From assembly GCA_934444735.1 (NCBI GenBank), contig CAKSDE010000019.1, forward strand, positions 1 through 55,854: 55,854 bases of DNA. The letters are read 5' to 3'. The notes under the pieces were generated by a model. That model had not been told where the DNA came from, did not search any database, and saw only the letters and a list, made by a program, of their open reading frames with translations. The stretch's first letter is position 1. The number at the start of each line of letters is the position of its first letter. Both the position numbers and the translations under genes were made by a program. This stretch comes from an uncultured Clostridia bacterium (lineage in GTDB: Bacteria; Bacillota; Clostridia; UBA1381). Below, in pieces: positions 23,855-34,073 of this stretch.

Positions 23855-26518
23855 TTATCTTATTACAATAGCGGTAATATCCATCAAATAATATCTCGAT
23901 CTGACAAAAAGTTTATCACCGGGCAAGATATCGTTTTTATTGTCTAACTTTTCAAATCTTCCGGTTTTTGTGTTATATAGCAGCATAACATTCTCTATAA
24001 GCTTTGGAGTGTTATATAACGGATTTGTCGTTCCCGATGTATTCAACACAAGATTTTTATCAAGAAAAGAATTTCTTATAACCATGCCGTAATCATAATA
24101 ATACTGCGCAATTTCGCCGCCGGAATTATACGAGAAAAAGTCCATATCAGCCAATTCGCTTATTCTTGTGTCAACACTGAAATTAGTTATATACCCCAGC
24201 GAATCAACTTTAATACGCATAACATCTCCGCGCTTTAAATCAGATGCCTTTTTCACGTGCCACATCGGATTTGAATTTGCATCTTTTACCATCGACACTT
24301 CTCCGATTTCATCATCGTTGCTAATATAGTATGTTTTTCCCTCAACCGTTAAAATTTTATATAAAATTTCATCATCAACCACGCTTTGTTCAACCTTATC
24401 CACAGTTATAAGAACAACATTTCCTTCATTCACACTTCCGCCCGCTTCTGAATAACGAACAATCACGCCGCCTAATGTTAAAGTTTCACTGACATCGTAT
24501 ATGTCCATAGGACCGTCTAAGAATCCGTCACTCGGTATGCTTTCGACACCATAATTTTTTTCCTGTTCTCTATCCGCCGGCACTCTCAAAATAATGCAAC
24601 TTTCGTTATGATAACGTCCACCGAAAAATCCGCCGTAATAAGTTCTTACTCTATCCTCTATATGAGAATTATACGCAAAAACATTCTCATCAAGATTTCC
24701 CGTAGCGGTATAGTCCGCTGCAGTAGTAATTGATGAAACCTTTCCATATGCATCTGTTTCAAAAACTATCAGCTGTGGTTTTCTAAGCAAATCCGCCGCC
24801 TCCGAAGCACTGACCTTTTTCTTTTCCACTTTCTTATCTTCTGTTGTCTCACCGTCCACAAAACCCTTATAAAATTTTATTTTGTCTGCACCTTCAAGCG
24901 TCACCCATGTTTTGTCCGAAAGCCTGTATATACGAAAGTTTGCAGCATCCTCATCAACATCATCAAGATATGCCTTTCTAAAATATCCGTAATTCCGCCC
25001 CGTTCTCGTTTTTGTTGCCGCTGTCGTATATTCCGAAGCTCCTGCAATTTTTCCGAATACACTCATATAGAATGTGTATTCTTTACCCAATCCAATCTCA
25101 TCTGAGAAAAACGGATCGATTTTATACTCATTGCCATCACCGTCAACAAGTATTTCCGAGTCTGCCGATGAATACGAACCTGTGAAATTTTTATTGCTTA
25201 CCAGCACTGTTATCATATCGCCTTTTTGGTTTTCGGCAACCGACAAAACGTTATTTGATGCAATGTCGCTTATTGCTGTTGTTTGACCGTCCTGAAGCAA
25301 CAAAATGTCTTTTCGTTCATCGGAGAAATCAAGAATTTCATTATTCCTTGCCACTATCCTTTCTCCCGAAACCATTTCCACTACATAGGTTTTATAGTTC
25401 CATACAAACAAAACGTCATATTTACCGTCAAAATCGGTATCTGCTGCGCTGATATATCCATTCAAGCTATTCTTTAACCCTGAAACATCAAATGCACTAA
25501 GAGCACCGGCAAATGCACCGTTATATATAACACTCCCGTCTGCACTCAATTTAAGAGTTTTTACCTTTTCTGAACTGTCAACATATTTTATATTGCTTTT
25601 TGAGGTCTCTTCTACATCTTCATCATAAATTGTTATATAATTATCCTTTGCGGAATATATCCTTATCGAGGCAACCGTTTTATCCCCCGAATCATCTTCA
25701 CGCACATATGCTTCAACAAATCTGCCGAGATAACCATATGCATCACTCTCACCCGTTCCATATTCAACATTGTCAATCATAACCGTATTTTCTGTTGCTT
25801 TGTTGACACTGTATATGTTAGTTCTGCTGTTTGCATTCAGCCAGCCACGTACCTTTGTAATTTTCAATTGTTCCATAAGTGTAGTGCCGTCTATCACATA
25901 TTCAAGCGGATTTGCCATTTTCACTGTGACCACTTCCGATTCAAGTGCATTTGAAATAACCTTTGCAAATTCTTCTCTTGTTATCTCATCATTTTCACTT
26001 GCCGGAATGTTGTCAAATATTTTATAATTTTGTGCCAATGCAAAAAATCCTTCATCTTTGGAGTCGGCAAGTTTATCATAGCCCAAAACATAAACCATTG
26101 CTTCTGCCGTTTTTGAAAATGTGACTGTATTTTGTACTCTTTCCAATCCCGAAATATCAACAGACGACATTTGCGAAAGGAGCTTCACCGCCTTTAAATA
26201 ATCATAATAAGATAATTTTTCCTGCGGTCTGAATCCGTCCTCATTTTCATCCATAAAGCCCAAGTCAACCGCGAGCTTTATCTCCTTCTGATATGCAGAT
26301 ACGTACTCTGTTTTCTTTTCCTCCTTTGGGGCAAAGTCCGCACTCCACCCCTTATTTATCAGTTCATCTATGCTTATCAATTCAATCTCGGAAGAACCCT
26401 GTCCCCCTATGCCTGTCTGAATATTATCATTTGCTTTTGTCCAATAATCTTCCGCAAATGCAACATTCTCACAAAGCAACAACAATGCTGCAACAGACGC
26501 TATCCAGCTTTTTTTCAT
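23855..26518 (-). CDS. Secreted S-layer-homology (SLH) region exoprotein, 887 aa
   Basis: Signal peptide at 1-22 (cleavage after FA, before EDYW). Residues about 70-200 hold two to three degenerate SLH repeats, e.g. KEIKLAVDLGFMDENEDGFR and LAQNYKIFDNIPASENDEIT with TREEFAKVISNAL, which would bind secondary cell-wall polymer. The remaining 680 residues are beta-rich, Tyr/Asp-rich and unlike any enzyme I recognise, so a structural or binding role is likeliest. The ATG overlaps the stop of the upstream SLH gene (TAATG) behind a GGCGGGTG RBS, implying coupled production of the two SLH proteins. One copy of the MITE target repeat covers its stop codon without changing the last residues. Confidence 0.8.
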   Translation of the reverse strand: MKKSWIASVAALLLLCENVAFAEDYWTKANDNIQTGIGGQGSSEIELISIDELINKGWSADFAPKEEKKTEYVSAYQKEIKLAVDLGFMDENEDGFRPQEKLSYYDYLKAVKLLSQMSSVDISGLERVQNTVTFSKTAEAMVYVLGYDKLADSKDEGFFALAQNYKIFDNIPASENDEITREEFAKVISNALESEVVTVKMANPLEYVIDGTTLMEQLKITKVRGWLNANSRTNIYSVNKATENTVMIDNVEYGTGESDAYGYLGRFVEAYVREDDSGDKTVASIRIYSAKDNYITIYDEDVEETSKSNIKYVDSSEKVKTLKLSADGSVIYNGAFAGALSAFDVSGLKNSLNGYISAADTDFDGKYDVLFVWNYKTYVVEMVSGERIVARNNEILDFSDERKDILLLQDGQTTAISDIASNNVLSVAENQKGDMITVLVSNKNFTGSYSSADSEILVDGDGNEYKIDPFFSDEIGLGKEYTFYMSVFGKIAGASEYTTAATKTRTGRNYGYFRKAYLDDVDEDAANFRIYRLSDKTWVTLEGADKIKFYKGFVDGETTEDKKVEKKKVSASEAADLLRKPQLIVFETDAYGKVSSITTAADYTATGNLDENVFAYNSHIEDRVRTYYGGFFGGRYHNESCIILRVPADREQEKNYGVESIPSDGFLDGPMDIYDVSETLTLGGVIVRYSEAGGSVNEGNVVLITVDKVEQSVVDDEILYKILTVEGKTYYISNDDEIGEVSMVKDANSNPMWHVKKASDLKRGDVMRIKVDSLGYITNFSVDTRISELADMDFFSYNSGGEIAQYYYDYGMVIRNSFLDKNLVLNTSGTTNPLYNTPKLIENVMLLYNTKTGRFEKLDNKNDILPGDKLFVRSRYYLMDITAIVIR

Positions 26519-29500
26519 TATTTTTCACCCGCCTTTTCAATGTATCGGTAGATTAGCGCCGCCGCAATTTCTCTTGACGATTTCTCACGCAAATCAAATT
26601 CCTTGTCCGTTATAAGCCCGATTTCCGCCGACTTTTGCGCATATTCTTTTGCCCAGTCGCTTACATCATGAACTTTATTTTCAGAATACTGTTCAATTGC
26701 CGTCTTTTTCTCGTATGATTCAATCAAAACCTTTAAAATTTCTTCAATTGATATGTCATCCTGCGGTCTGAACAATCCGGCATATCCTTCTACAATTCCA
26801 TTTTCATATGCCGTCTGCACATACCCTGCAAACCACATATCCGATGCAACATCATCAAAGGCTCCGGAATATTTCCCCTCGCCCATTCCAAGCTGCCGCA
26901 TCATCAATGCAGTAAATTCCGCTCTTGTAATATTTCGGTTCGGCTTAAATTCGGTTTCGCTCACTCCATTTATAATCTTTTTATCTGTCAGAATCGCTAT
27001 TTCCTTTTTGTAAGGCGATTCTGAAATATCTGTAAACTTTGTTATAATTTCATTGTTGTTTTTTGACGCATTCTCCGTATCGTTTTTCACTTGTCCTATA
27101 ATTATGCCCGAGCCGCCGGAAGGTTTTGAACCACCGCCGCTGCTTCCCCCGGAAGAGGATACTGTACCGATTTTTACCGTTTTGCTCTTACTTGGTTCGC
27201 CTTCAGACGGTTCTCTTTTGGCAATCGGCTTTACTTCAAAGCAAAGTTCTTTGCCCGCATCTGACCTCAATATTGTATACATTTTTTCATGCGACACTGC
27301 TTTTGAATCAACATACCATGTAAATTCGGAATCCCCCTCCGAAACATTGTTTACCTGATAAAAGTCATACGCACCCGTAACAGTATACCCCGGCTTTACC
27401 GTTCCTCTTATCTCCACATTTTTTGCAACAGGCTTTGCAGGCAAGGCAAAAGCTTCACTCAAAACAGCTGCGCCTGCCACACCTTCTTTTTTGGGTGTGA
27501 CTTCAAACTTAACAAATTTTTCGTTATACTCCTCCGTTATTGTAAACTCGCGTCCCTCAAAACCTTCAATTTCCGCATATTCACCGTCTTTGCTGTCCGA
27601 AACCAGCCACCTGTAGGTCGTACCGTTTTCTTCCGAGTGATTTTTGTCATAGTACGTATATTCACCCGTCAAAATCGCACCGATTGCTGCTTCACCTGTG
27701 ATTTTTACATTTCTCGCCTCCGGCTCATATATTCTGCAAAAATAGTTTGATATATATGTTTCACCCTTCTGTGGGTAAACATCTGTTTTGGGAGTTATAT
27801 ATACTTTTATGAACTTGTCCCGCAGACTATCATCAATTATCAATTCTCTTTGCGTTGCATTTTCTATCGGAATATACTCACCGTCTGCTTCATCTGAAGC
27901 ATACCATTGAATCTGTGTCAAATCGGCATCGCCGTTTTCATCATAAAACACATAATCAGAGATTTTCACGTTTCTGCCTTCAAAGTTATCTTCAATCACA
28001 ACATCTTTTATAACAGGCGTAAACATACCTTTAAACACATCGGTGTAAAAACTGTCATTCAAATATCCTTTACTGTCTTCAGGGCTGATTTTGATTTTTA
28101 AATAACAGTCAACATAACTTTCGTCTGTATCAAATTCCAATTCCGCACCGGTCAGTCTTCCATTTTTAATTTCCTCAAAATCTCCGTTTACGGTTTTTGA
28201 GGAATATATAATATATTTCGAATCATTTGCATTCTCTCCCGTATAATCATATGTCATTTTAAATTTACAGTTCAGAACTTCGGTATTAATATTTGATATT
28301 TCCGGTTTTGTAATTTTAATCATCTGCATATTGCCGTCCGAAACTTCAAAATACATCTGATACGGACTTTGCAGTACTGCCGAATTTGCAGCATATATTC
28401 CCTCTTTGAGCGTAAGTATATACTTCCCATCGGCAAGCGCAGCTTTTGGGGTTATACCTAAAAACGTCCCTATTTGTTCGACATCAACCGGATATGTCGC
28501 ACCCTCATCGTTTTTCAATTCGATAAAACTTTCTATGTTTTCACACTTTATCTCCTGCGACAATTCAATGATAGCCGTACTTCCGCTTATGCTGCTGTTT
28601 GTCACCTTTATCTCCGGCAAATCATCTCCGTATTTTACAAGCTGTGTGACATACACATTGTCAATATAAGAAGGTTCCCACCACTGCGTACTGTTCTTGT
28701 CAAAGAAAACTGTATCTCCTGAAGAAGTGAATGACTTATTTTTAACATCAAATATCTTATTCTCATCTATGTAATATTGTATATTATCGTCGATTGTTGA
28801 CATTCTGATGTTCACCAACCCGGAATCATCCGGCACATACTCCTCCGATGTTGCAATGTTTGTACCTGCGGCATACAGCTTAATCGGTGCTGACAGTTTC
28901 CCCATCATTGCAGTGTCGTTTCTGAGCTGGACATAATAACCTTTACGGCGATTATAGAAAAGATCATCCCGCGAGCCCCTCATACTGAACCAATGAGATC
29001 CGCCGTTTGCATATCCCGGATATTGATACTGATATTCAACCGTATAATCAGATGTTGTTTTATCCGCACTGATTGCTTCATCGGATATATAAACACTGGA
29101 TTCTGCCAAAAACCTCATAACATTATAATCGGTATAATTGTGTTTTTGGGTGGTATTTCCTATTTGTACTCTTGTGTCATTAGATCCTTTCCAATATTTG
29201 CTTAAAAGATATGTACCGGTTGAGTCCCAATAATACGGATAGGTTGTGTCCCCGCCTTTTACATACTTACCCTCAGCATTAAAATCATCGGAAAATATAA
29301 CATCAATGCCAAACCACCCCGTGTTCGCCTTTACTTCAAAATTCTTTACTTCGGCATTTACGGTTACTCTGTATAATGCGTCCTCCGAAAGACCGTCTTT
29401 AGGCTTTATTACAACGGAGCTGTTAGCATTTTCGACATTGCTCCATTGCTTATCCTGAATTTTAATATCATAATCACTGATTCTTGTTATCTTTCCATCG

Positions 29501-29715
29501 CTTGTATGCTTTTCCAGTACAATAAAGTCCTTTGCCTTATCTGTAGGAATATTTATATCCGATTTATCTTCCAAACTGCTGAAATTAAGAATCACCGCAC
29601 TTTTCGTAGCATTAAATGATTCCATGTTTAAAATTTCCGCCGCAAGACTATTGTGCGGTATCATGGTCATTCCCATACTTATCGCCAACATCCCCGATAA
29701 ATATTTTTTAAGCAT
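26518..29715 (-). CDS. Large secreted protein with C-terminal SLH domains
   Basis: 1,065 residues. Signal peptide (cleavage after SLAA, about residue 26), then a module of about 340 residues shared with the neighbouring 1,423-aa protein (FSDDF, TTYPYYWDS, YQYPGYAN, NIQYYID, WWEPSYID) that looks like a concanavalin-type beta-sandwich. Further on are a beta domain, three tandem Ig-like repeats of about 90 residues (roughly 590-870), a Gly/Ser-rich linker and three SLH repeats (about 930-1060; e.g. TRAEFTALMMRQLG). It should be anchored to the wall and display a glycan-binding module. No catalytic motif seen. The ATG at 29724 abuts AAAGG; the ATG at 29715, 9 nt behind it, is preferred. Confidence 0.85.
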   Translation of the reverse strand: MLKKYLSGMLAISMGMTMIPHNSLAAEILNMESFNATKSAVILNFSSLEDKSDINIPTDKAKDFIVLEKHTSDGKITRISDYDIKIQDKQWSNVENANSSVVIKPKDGLSEDALYRVTVNAEVKNFEVKANTGWFGIDVIFSDDFNAEGKYVKGGDTTYPYYWDSTGTYLLSKYWKGSNDTRVQIGNTTQKHNYTDYNVMRFLAESSVYISDEAISADKTTSDYTVEYQYQYPGYANGGSHWFSMRGSRDDLFYNRRKGYYVQLRNDTAMMGKLSAPIKLYAAGTNIATSEEYVPDDSGLVNIRMSTIDDNIQYYIDENKIFDVKNKSFTSSGDTVFFDKNSTQWWEPSYIDNVYVTQLVKYGDDLPEIKVTNSSISGSTAIIELSQEIKCENIESFIELKNDEGATYPVDVEQIGTFLGITPKAALADGKYILTLKEGIYAANSAVLQSPYQMYFEVSDGNMQMIKITKPEISNINTEVLNCKFKMTYDYTGENANDSKYIIYSSKTVNGDFEEIKNGRLTGAELEFDTDESYVDCYLKIKISPEDSKGYLNDSFYTDVFKGMFTPVIKDVVIEDNFEGRNVKISDYVFYDENGDADLTQIQWYASDEADGEYIPIENATQRELIIDDSLRDKFIKVYITPKTDVYPQKGETYISNYFCRIYEPEARNVKITGEAAIGAILTGEYTYYDKNHSEENGTTYRWLVSDSKDGEYAEIEGFEGREFTITEEYNEKFVKFEVTPKKEGVAGAAVLSEAFALPAKPVAKNVEIRGTVKPGYTVTGAYDFYQVNNVSEGDSEFTWYVDSKAVSHEKMYTILRSDAGKELCFEVKPIAKREPSEGEPSKSKTVKIGTVSSSGGSSGGGSKPSGGSGIIIGQVKNDTENASKNNNEIITKFTDISESPYKKEIAILTDKKIINGVSETEFKPNRNITRAEFTALMMRQLGMGEGKYSGAFDDVASDMWFAGYVQTAYENGIVEGYAGLFRPQDDISIEEILKVLIESYEKKTAIEQYSENKVHDVSDWAKEYAQKSAEIGLITDKEFDLREKSSREIAAALIYRYIEKAGEK

Positions 29716-29736
29716 ATCTTTCATCCTTTCTCAAAT

Positions 29737-32700
29737 TCATCTGCCAAATACATTATCAAATTTATCAAATCCTAATTCACTTGCTTTTGAATCTGACAAT
29801 GTATAATCGCCTCCGTCATAATCCATCAAATCGCTTTCACTGCATGAATATACCAAATACTCACAACCGCCGTCCGAAACAAGCGTCTCCAGCGAAGTAT
29901 TTCTAAGCCACGCCGTTGATAGTCCTCCGGCATTTACACATACATTCCCCGAAAATTCATTATATTTAGGTATTGACGGTTTATCTTCCAGGATATTCGA
30001 CAGATGTTCATATTTTGTATAAGGTTCATTTTTATAGTCAACCGCATTAAGCTTATTTACAAGTGTAGTTCTTGCCGGTGCCGGATTTTCATAGCTGTAT
30101 GTGTTTCCGCTGCTGTCCTTTCCCCAGTTAAATATGTCTGAAATTGCACCGATACTTCCGGAATCCACAAAAATGTTATTTATAACCTTATTATCTCTTC
30201 CGCCGTTTACATAAACAGCCTGTCTTTGCACATTTTTAAAAATATTATTCTTAACCGTAACTCCCGAAAGTCCGTTATCAAGATATATTGCAAAAGCTCC
30301 CAAGTCACCCTTTGCAGGAATATTTTCAAAAAGATTGTGTTCAATAACCGTTCCTCTTAAAGTATAATCGCCTTCTGCATAAACCGCACCCATGTCGGTG
30401 GTTTGTGTACATACATTATAGATTTTGTTGTTCTTTACCTCTAAATCATTTCCGTAAATTGCAATTGCCATATGATATGAATTATATATATCGGAATTTA
30501 TGCACATATTCCCTACGCCGCTCATAGATACCAATGCGGTATATGTCCTGTTCAACCTCTGACAGTCGTGAATCGAGCATTTATTAACGTAATTCTTCCC
30601 TTTTGCAAGAGTATTTCTATCACCCCCGGAAAGACTTACTCCGCCTTCTCCCATATCGTAAATCTCACAATTTAATGCCCCCGAGTTATAAGAATCCGAA
30701 ACGGTCAGAGCTGATTTCGAACTATTTCTCAAAACACAATTTTCCAATCCCGAATTTTTTGTATATCTTAGGTAAACCAAAGTTTCACCGCTGTTTTCGA
30801 TAGTCATGTCCTTAATTTTCACATTGTCGCAGCACACCAGTTCTATAAGGCTCTTATTCATATTAAATATTTCATATTTACTTCCCGTTATATCTTTGCT
30901 GTAAAAATACAGTCTGCCGTTAGTTTTATCATAAAAATACTCATCTGCACTATCCAGTTCCTCAAGCAAATTATAAACATAATATTCTCTGTCGGTTAAA
31001 AAACCGCCGTTATTTTCTGTAGTTATCAACCCGTTCAAAGCCTTTGCCTTATATGCATAAGAAAAATAATGAGGCATATAGTATACATACATATCCTCTG
31101 CCGTCTGCCATGCGTTTACCCTCTCATCAGAACAAACAAAGCTCATTTTATCCGCTGTTACTTCACCGGTTTTTAAATATCCGCTATTTGGGTATCTTGC
31201 CGCCGTTTGAACCTTTCCGTTCAAAACCAATTCTATATTTTCCGATTTATCACCGATATACCCTTTATCCGACAAATCTACAGAATATATATAATCTCTC
31301 GCTTCACTCGGCACTCTTGACAAAATATTTTGGTCTTTTACTTTTTCTATATCGCCTTCGGCAATTGCGCTGCCTGATTTGACAAATGTTTTATCTGTTC
31401 CCCTTCCCTGAATTGTTATGGTCGTACCTGATGTTGAAAGTAAAGAGTTATAGTCGTTAATTGTTACGGTATCATCAAGGAAAATATCGCCCGCTCCTAC
31501 ATTTACCGTAAAGTTCACACCAAAAGCTCCCGAGGACACATCATCATATATTCTCTCGATCGCACTATTTATATTTTTATACGGGTGTTCCGCCGTTCCA
31601 TCAGCTGACATTAAGTCAGCTGATGGATTAACGTAATATGTTATACTGTTTATTCCGGTTATTTGCCGCATTGTTCCTATAGATTTCATTGTACCGAGAG
31701 AATCCCAGATAAACACCTTTGCATAAGACATATCCGATGCATTTTCAAACTCCAGTGAATAGCCTTTTTCTTCGCCTTTCACCGCATTTTCTTCGAGAAT
31801 ACTCTTCGCACTTATAAGCCTGTCGTTCTTATCATAAATTGCCGCAGTAACAGTATATGTGTTCTGTGCGTATGTGTTGTCCAAAACACTTATTTCCGCA
31901 GACACCTTGCCTGTATCGTCAGGGGTCGAAAAATCCGCTTTGGTTATCGCAATTTCCGGATTTTCCTCTCCTTCGCCGTCATCGACATAATCTGCCGCAT
32001 ATGTACACAAGATATTATCTATACCAACTACGGTGTTTGATCCGACTCTGAATCCCAGAATACCCTTCTGCAAAGGTGCGTACTCCGAATAATCAAAGGA
32101 TGCTTCTTTTTCACCGTTCACATAGAATGAGCCAATGCCATTTTTCTTCACGATTTTTATTTTATAGGTCACTCCGCTTTGACTGAAATCAAAGTTTGAG
32201 CTTTTTGCACCATTATAAATTTTATGAGATGCATCATGTCCGTCTACTGTATTAGATACCGATATATCCAAATTTCTGGTTGTACCGAACTCACACTGCA
32301 AAGAACCGTCATTCATCCAGTTGTATGACGAACCCGGTGTTTTATTGGAATATACGCACAAACCGTTAAATTTATCAGCATCGTAAACATACATATCAAA
32401 CTCTGTTGTATAATCCATATTTTCAAATGTTTTGGTATTCGGGAATATACAGTCTACCCACACGGAAGTTCCTTCAAGCTTCATCATTGCATCTCCCGGT
32501 TTTGTTGTATTATCCCATGAGCCGATATTCTGTACATTAAAGCCGTCAATGTTTTCATCAAAAGTTTCTTTGTATTCCTGTATCAGCTTAAATGATTTTG
32601 TATAGTCGCTCAAAACTGTACCGTACTGAGTGGTGATTCCCTTTACTTCAACGGTATATTTCTGATTTATCTCAAAATCTTCCTGTGGCTTTACAATTAT

Positions 32701-34008
32701 AAATTTACCGTCAAGTGAAACATTTCTCTGCATCTCCGCTCCATCTTTATCGTACAGCTTGATTCCGCCAAGGGTTGTTTCTTCTATAGGATTGGATTTT
32801 AAATCTATATCTCCCAATTCAAGATATACCGTATCAGAATCGGCATTATAGCTCACAATTTCAACCTTCTGTGGTATATCTCCGAGCTTTGTTACAGATG
32901 TAACCGAAACATCATCAATGTAAGACGGGTTCCACCACGTTGTGCTGTTGTTCTCCCAAAAACCTGTCATTCCGGCATTTCGATAAGCAGTGCTTGTAAT
33001 ATCAAATATTTTGTTGTTATCTATATAATACTGTATATTATCGCCCACCGCTGACATTCTTACATTAACAAGTCCCGTTGTATCAGCAGGTGTATAATCC
33101 TGTGATATTAGCTTGGTTGTCCCTGCATAAAGTGTAATCGGCGCTGTCGGATTTGCCGATGTCGCAGTGTTATTTCTGAGCTGTACTCTGTAGCCTGACC
33201 ATATATCATAGTTTGTGCCGCTCTCATTAGCTCTCATGCTTGTATATAATGAACCGTTGTTTGCATATCCCGGATACTGATACTTATATTCTACCGTATA
33301 GTCTGCCACTCTCTCGTCTGCCGGAATTGCCTCATTTGATATTGAAATATTTGACTCGGCCACAAACCGCATAACACTATAGTTTTCATAACTATTTTTG
33401 GTTGTCTTATCACCGATATGCACTCTGCTGACATTGGAATAATTCCAATATTTGCTCAAAAGATACGTATTGCTTGAATCCCAATAATACGGATATGTCG
33501 TCTCACCGTCTTTTACATACTTACCCTCTGCTTCAAAATCATCTGAAAACAGTTCATTCACCTTAAACCAACCGGTTGTTGTGCCGGTTGCCAAAGATGT
33601 TGCGTCTGCGTCTGTTATAGTCGGTGCAAACTCTACTTTGTAAAGGCTCGTTGTGTCAATTCCCGCTGCCGGAGTAATAATAATCGAATTTCCTTCCGCC
33701 GTTGTGAGCTCTGCTCCACTCGAGTCTGTCCCCGTCATTGCCGCCGTGATATCGACAGTAAAATCTGTCACAGCAACCTCGCTGCCGTCAGCCTTATGCT
33801 CTGTGATTGCAATTTTGTCCTCCAATCCCTCTGCACTGATTGCCGTTGTTACATTGTTAAAGTCAACGGTTATAACCTTCATCGTAGCATTAAAGGTTTT
33901 CAGAGTCATGTTTTCCGCTGTCTCTTCTGCCATTGCATTATATGGCAGCGCGGTTACCGTCATCGCCAACGCGAGCATAAGAGACGCTCTTTTTTTCATT
34001 TTTACCAT
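29737..34008 (-). CDS. Secreted right-handed beta-helix protein, 1,423 aa
   Basis: Signal peptide (about 1-27). Residues about 30-375 repeat the module of the adjacent SLH protein. A second concanavalin/LamG-like domain (about 500-690, ending HKIYNG...VGIDNI) follows, and then a right-handed beta-helix (about 845-1300) with the opening YYVNPSADLMSADGTAEHP typical of pectate-lyase-like and GH141-like proteins, with repeated xxNxIxNN turns. No SLH domain, so it is secreted or held by partners. A polysaccharide lyase or hydrolase is likely, but family and catalytic residues cannot be fixed by eye. GGAGGG lies 7 nt before the ATG. The 65-nt gap upstream holds a small GC hairpin. Confidence 0.82.
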   Translation of the reverse strand: MVKMKKRASLMLALAMTVTALPYNAMAEETAENMTLKTFNATMKVITVDFNNVTTAISAEGLEDKIAITEHKADGSEVAVTDFTVDITAAMTGTDSSGAELTTAEGNSIIITPAAGIDTTSLYKVEFAPTITDADATSLATGTTTGWFKVNELFSDDFEAEGKYVKDGETTYPYYWDSSNTYLLSKYWNYSNVSRVHIGDKTTKNSYENYSVMRFVAESNISISNEAIPADERVADYTVEYKYQYPGYANNGSLYTSMRANESGTNYDIWSGYRVQLRNNTATSANPTAPITLYAGTTKLISQDYTPADTTGLVNVRMSAVGDNIQYYIDNNKIFDITSTAYRNAGMTGFWENNSTTWWNPSYIDDVSVTSVTKLGDIPQKVEIVSYNADSDTVYLELGDIDLKSNPIEETTLGGIKLYDKDGAEMQRNVSLDGKFIIVKPQEDFEINQKYTVEVKGITTQYGTVLSDYTKSFKLIQEYKETFDENIDGFNVQNIGSWDNTTKPGDAMMKLEGTSVWVDCIFPNTKTFENMDYTTEFDMYVYDADKFNGLCVYSNKTPGSSYNWMNDGSLQCEFGTTRNLDISVSNTVDGHDASHKIYNGAKSSNFDFSQSGVTYKIKIVKKNGIGSFYVNGEKEASFDYSEYAPLQKGILGFRVGSNTVVGIDNILCTYAADYVDDGEGEENPEIAITKADFSTPDDTGKVSAEISVLDNTYAQNTYTVTAAIYDKNDRLISAKSILEENAVKGEEKGYSLEFENASDMSYAKVFIWDSLGTMKSIGTMRQITGINSITYYVNPSADLMSADGTAEHPYKNINSAIERIYDDVSSGAFGVNFTVNVGAGDIFLDDTVTINDYNSLLSTSGTTITIQGRGTDKTFVKSGSAIAEGDIEKVKDQNILSRVPSEARDYIYSVDLSDKGYIGDKSENIELVLNGKVQTAARYPNSGYLKTGEVTADKMSFVCSDERVNAWQTAEDMYVYYMPHYFSYAYKAKALNGLITTENNGGFLTDREYYVYNLLEELDSADEYFYDKTNGRLYFYSKDITGSKYEIFNMNKSLIELVCCDNVKIKDMTIENSGETLVYLRYTKNSGLENCVLRNSSKSALTVSDSYNSGALNCEIYDMGEGGVSLSGGDRNTLAKGKNYVNKCSIHDCQRLNRTYTALVSMSGVGNMCINSDIYNSYHMAIAIYGNDLEVKNNKIYNVCTQTTDMGAVYAEGDYTLRGTVIEHNLFENIPAKGDLGAFAIYLDNGLSGVTVKNNIFKNVQRQAVYVNGGRDNKVINNIFVDSGSIGAISDIFNWGKDSSGNTYSYENPAPARTTLVNKLNAVDYKNEPYTKYEHLSNILEDKPSIPKYNEFSGNVCVNAGGLSTAWLRNTSLETLVSDGGCEYLVYSCSESDLMDYDGGDYTLSDSKASELGFDKFDNVFGR

Positions 34009-34073
34009 TGTTTTCCCTCCTAATTAATTTTAAATTTTATATTTGCGGCGCTCTCGCCGTAAACATCTTTATT

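Noticed and set aside
26518..29715. Polysaccharide lyase or hydrolase activity for the SLH protein
   Set aside because: No catalytic motif is visible; the domains look like binding, Ig-like and SLH modules only.
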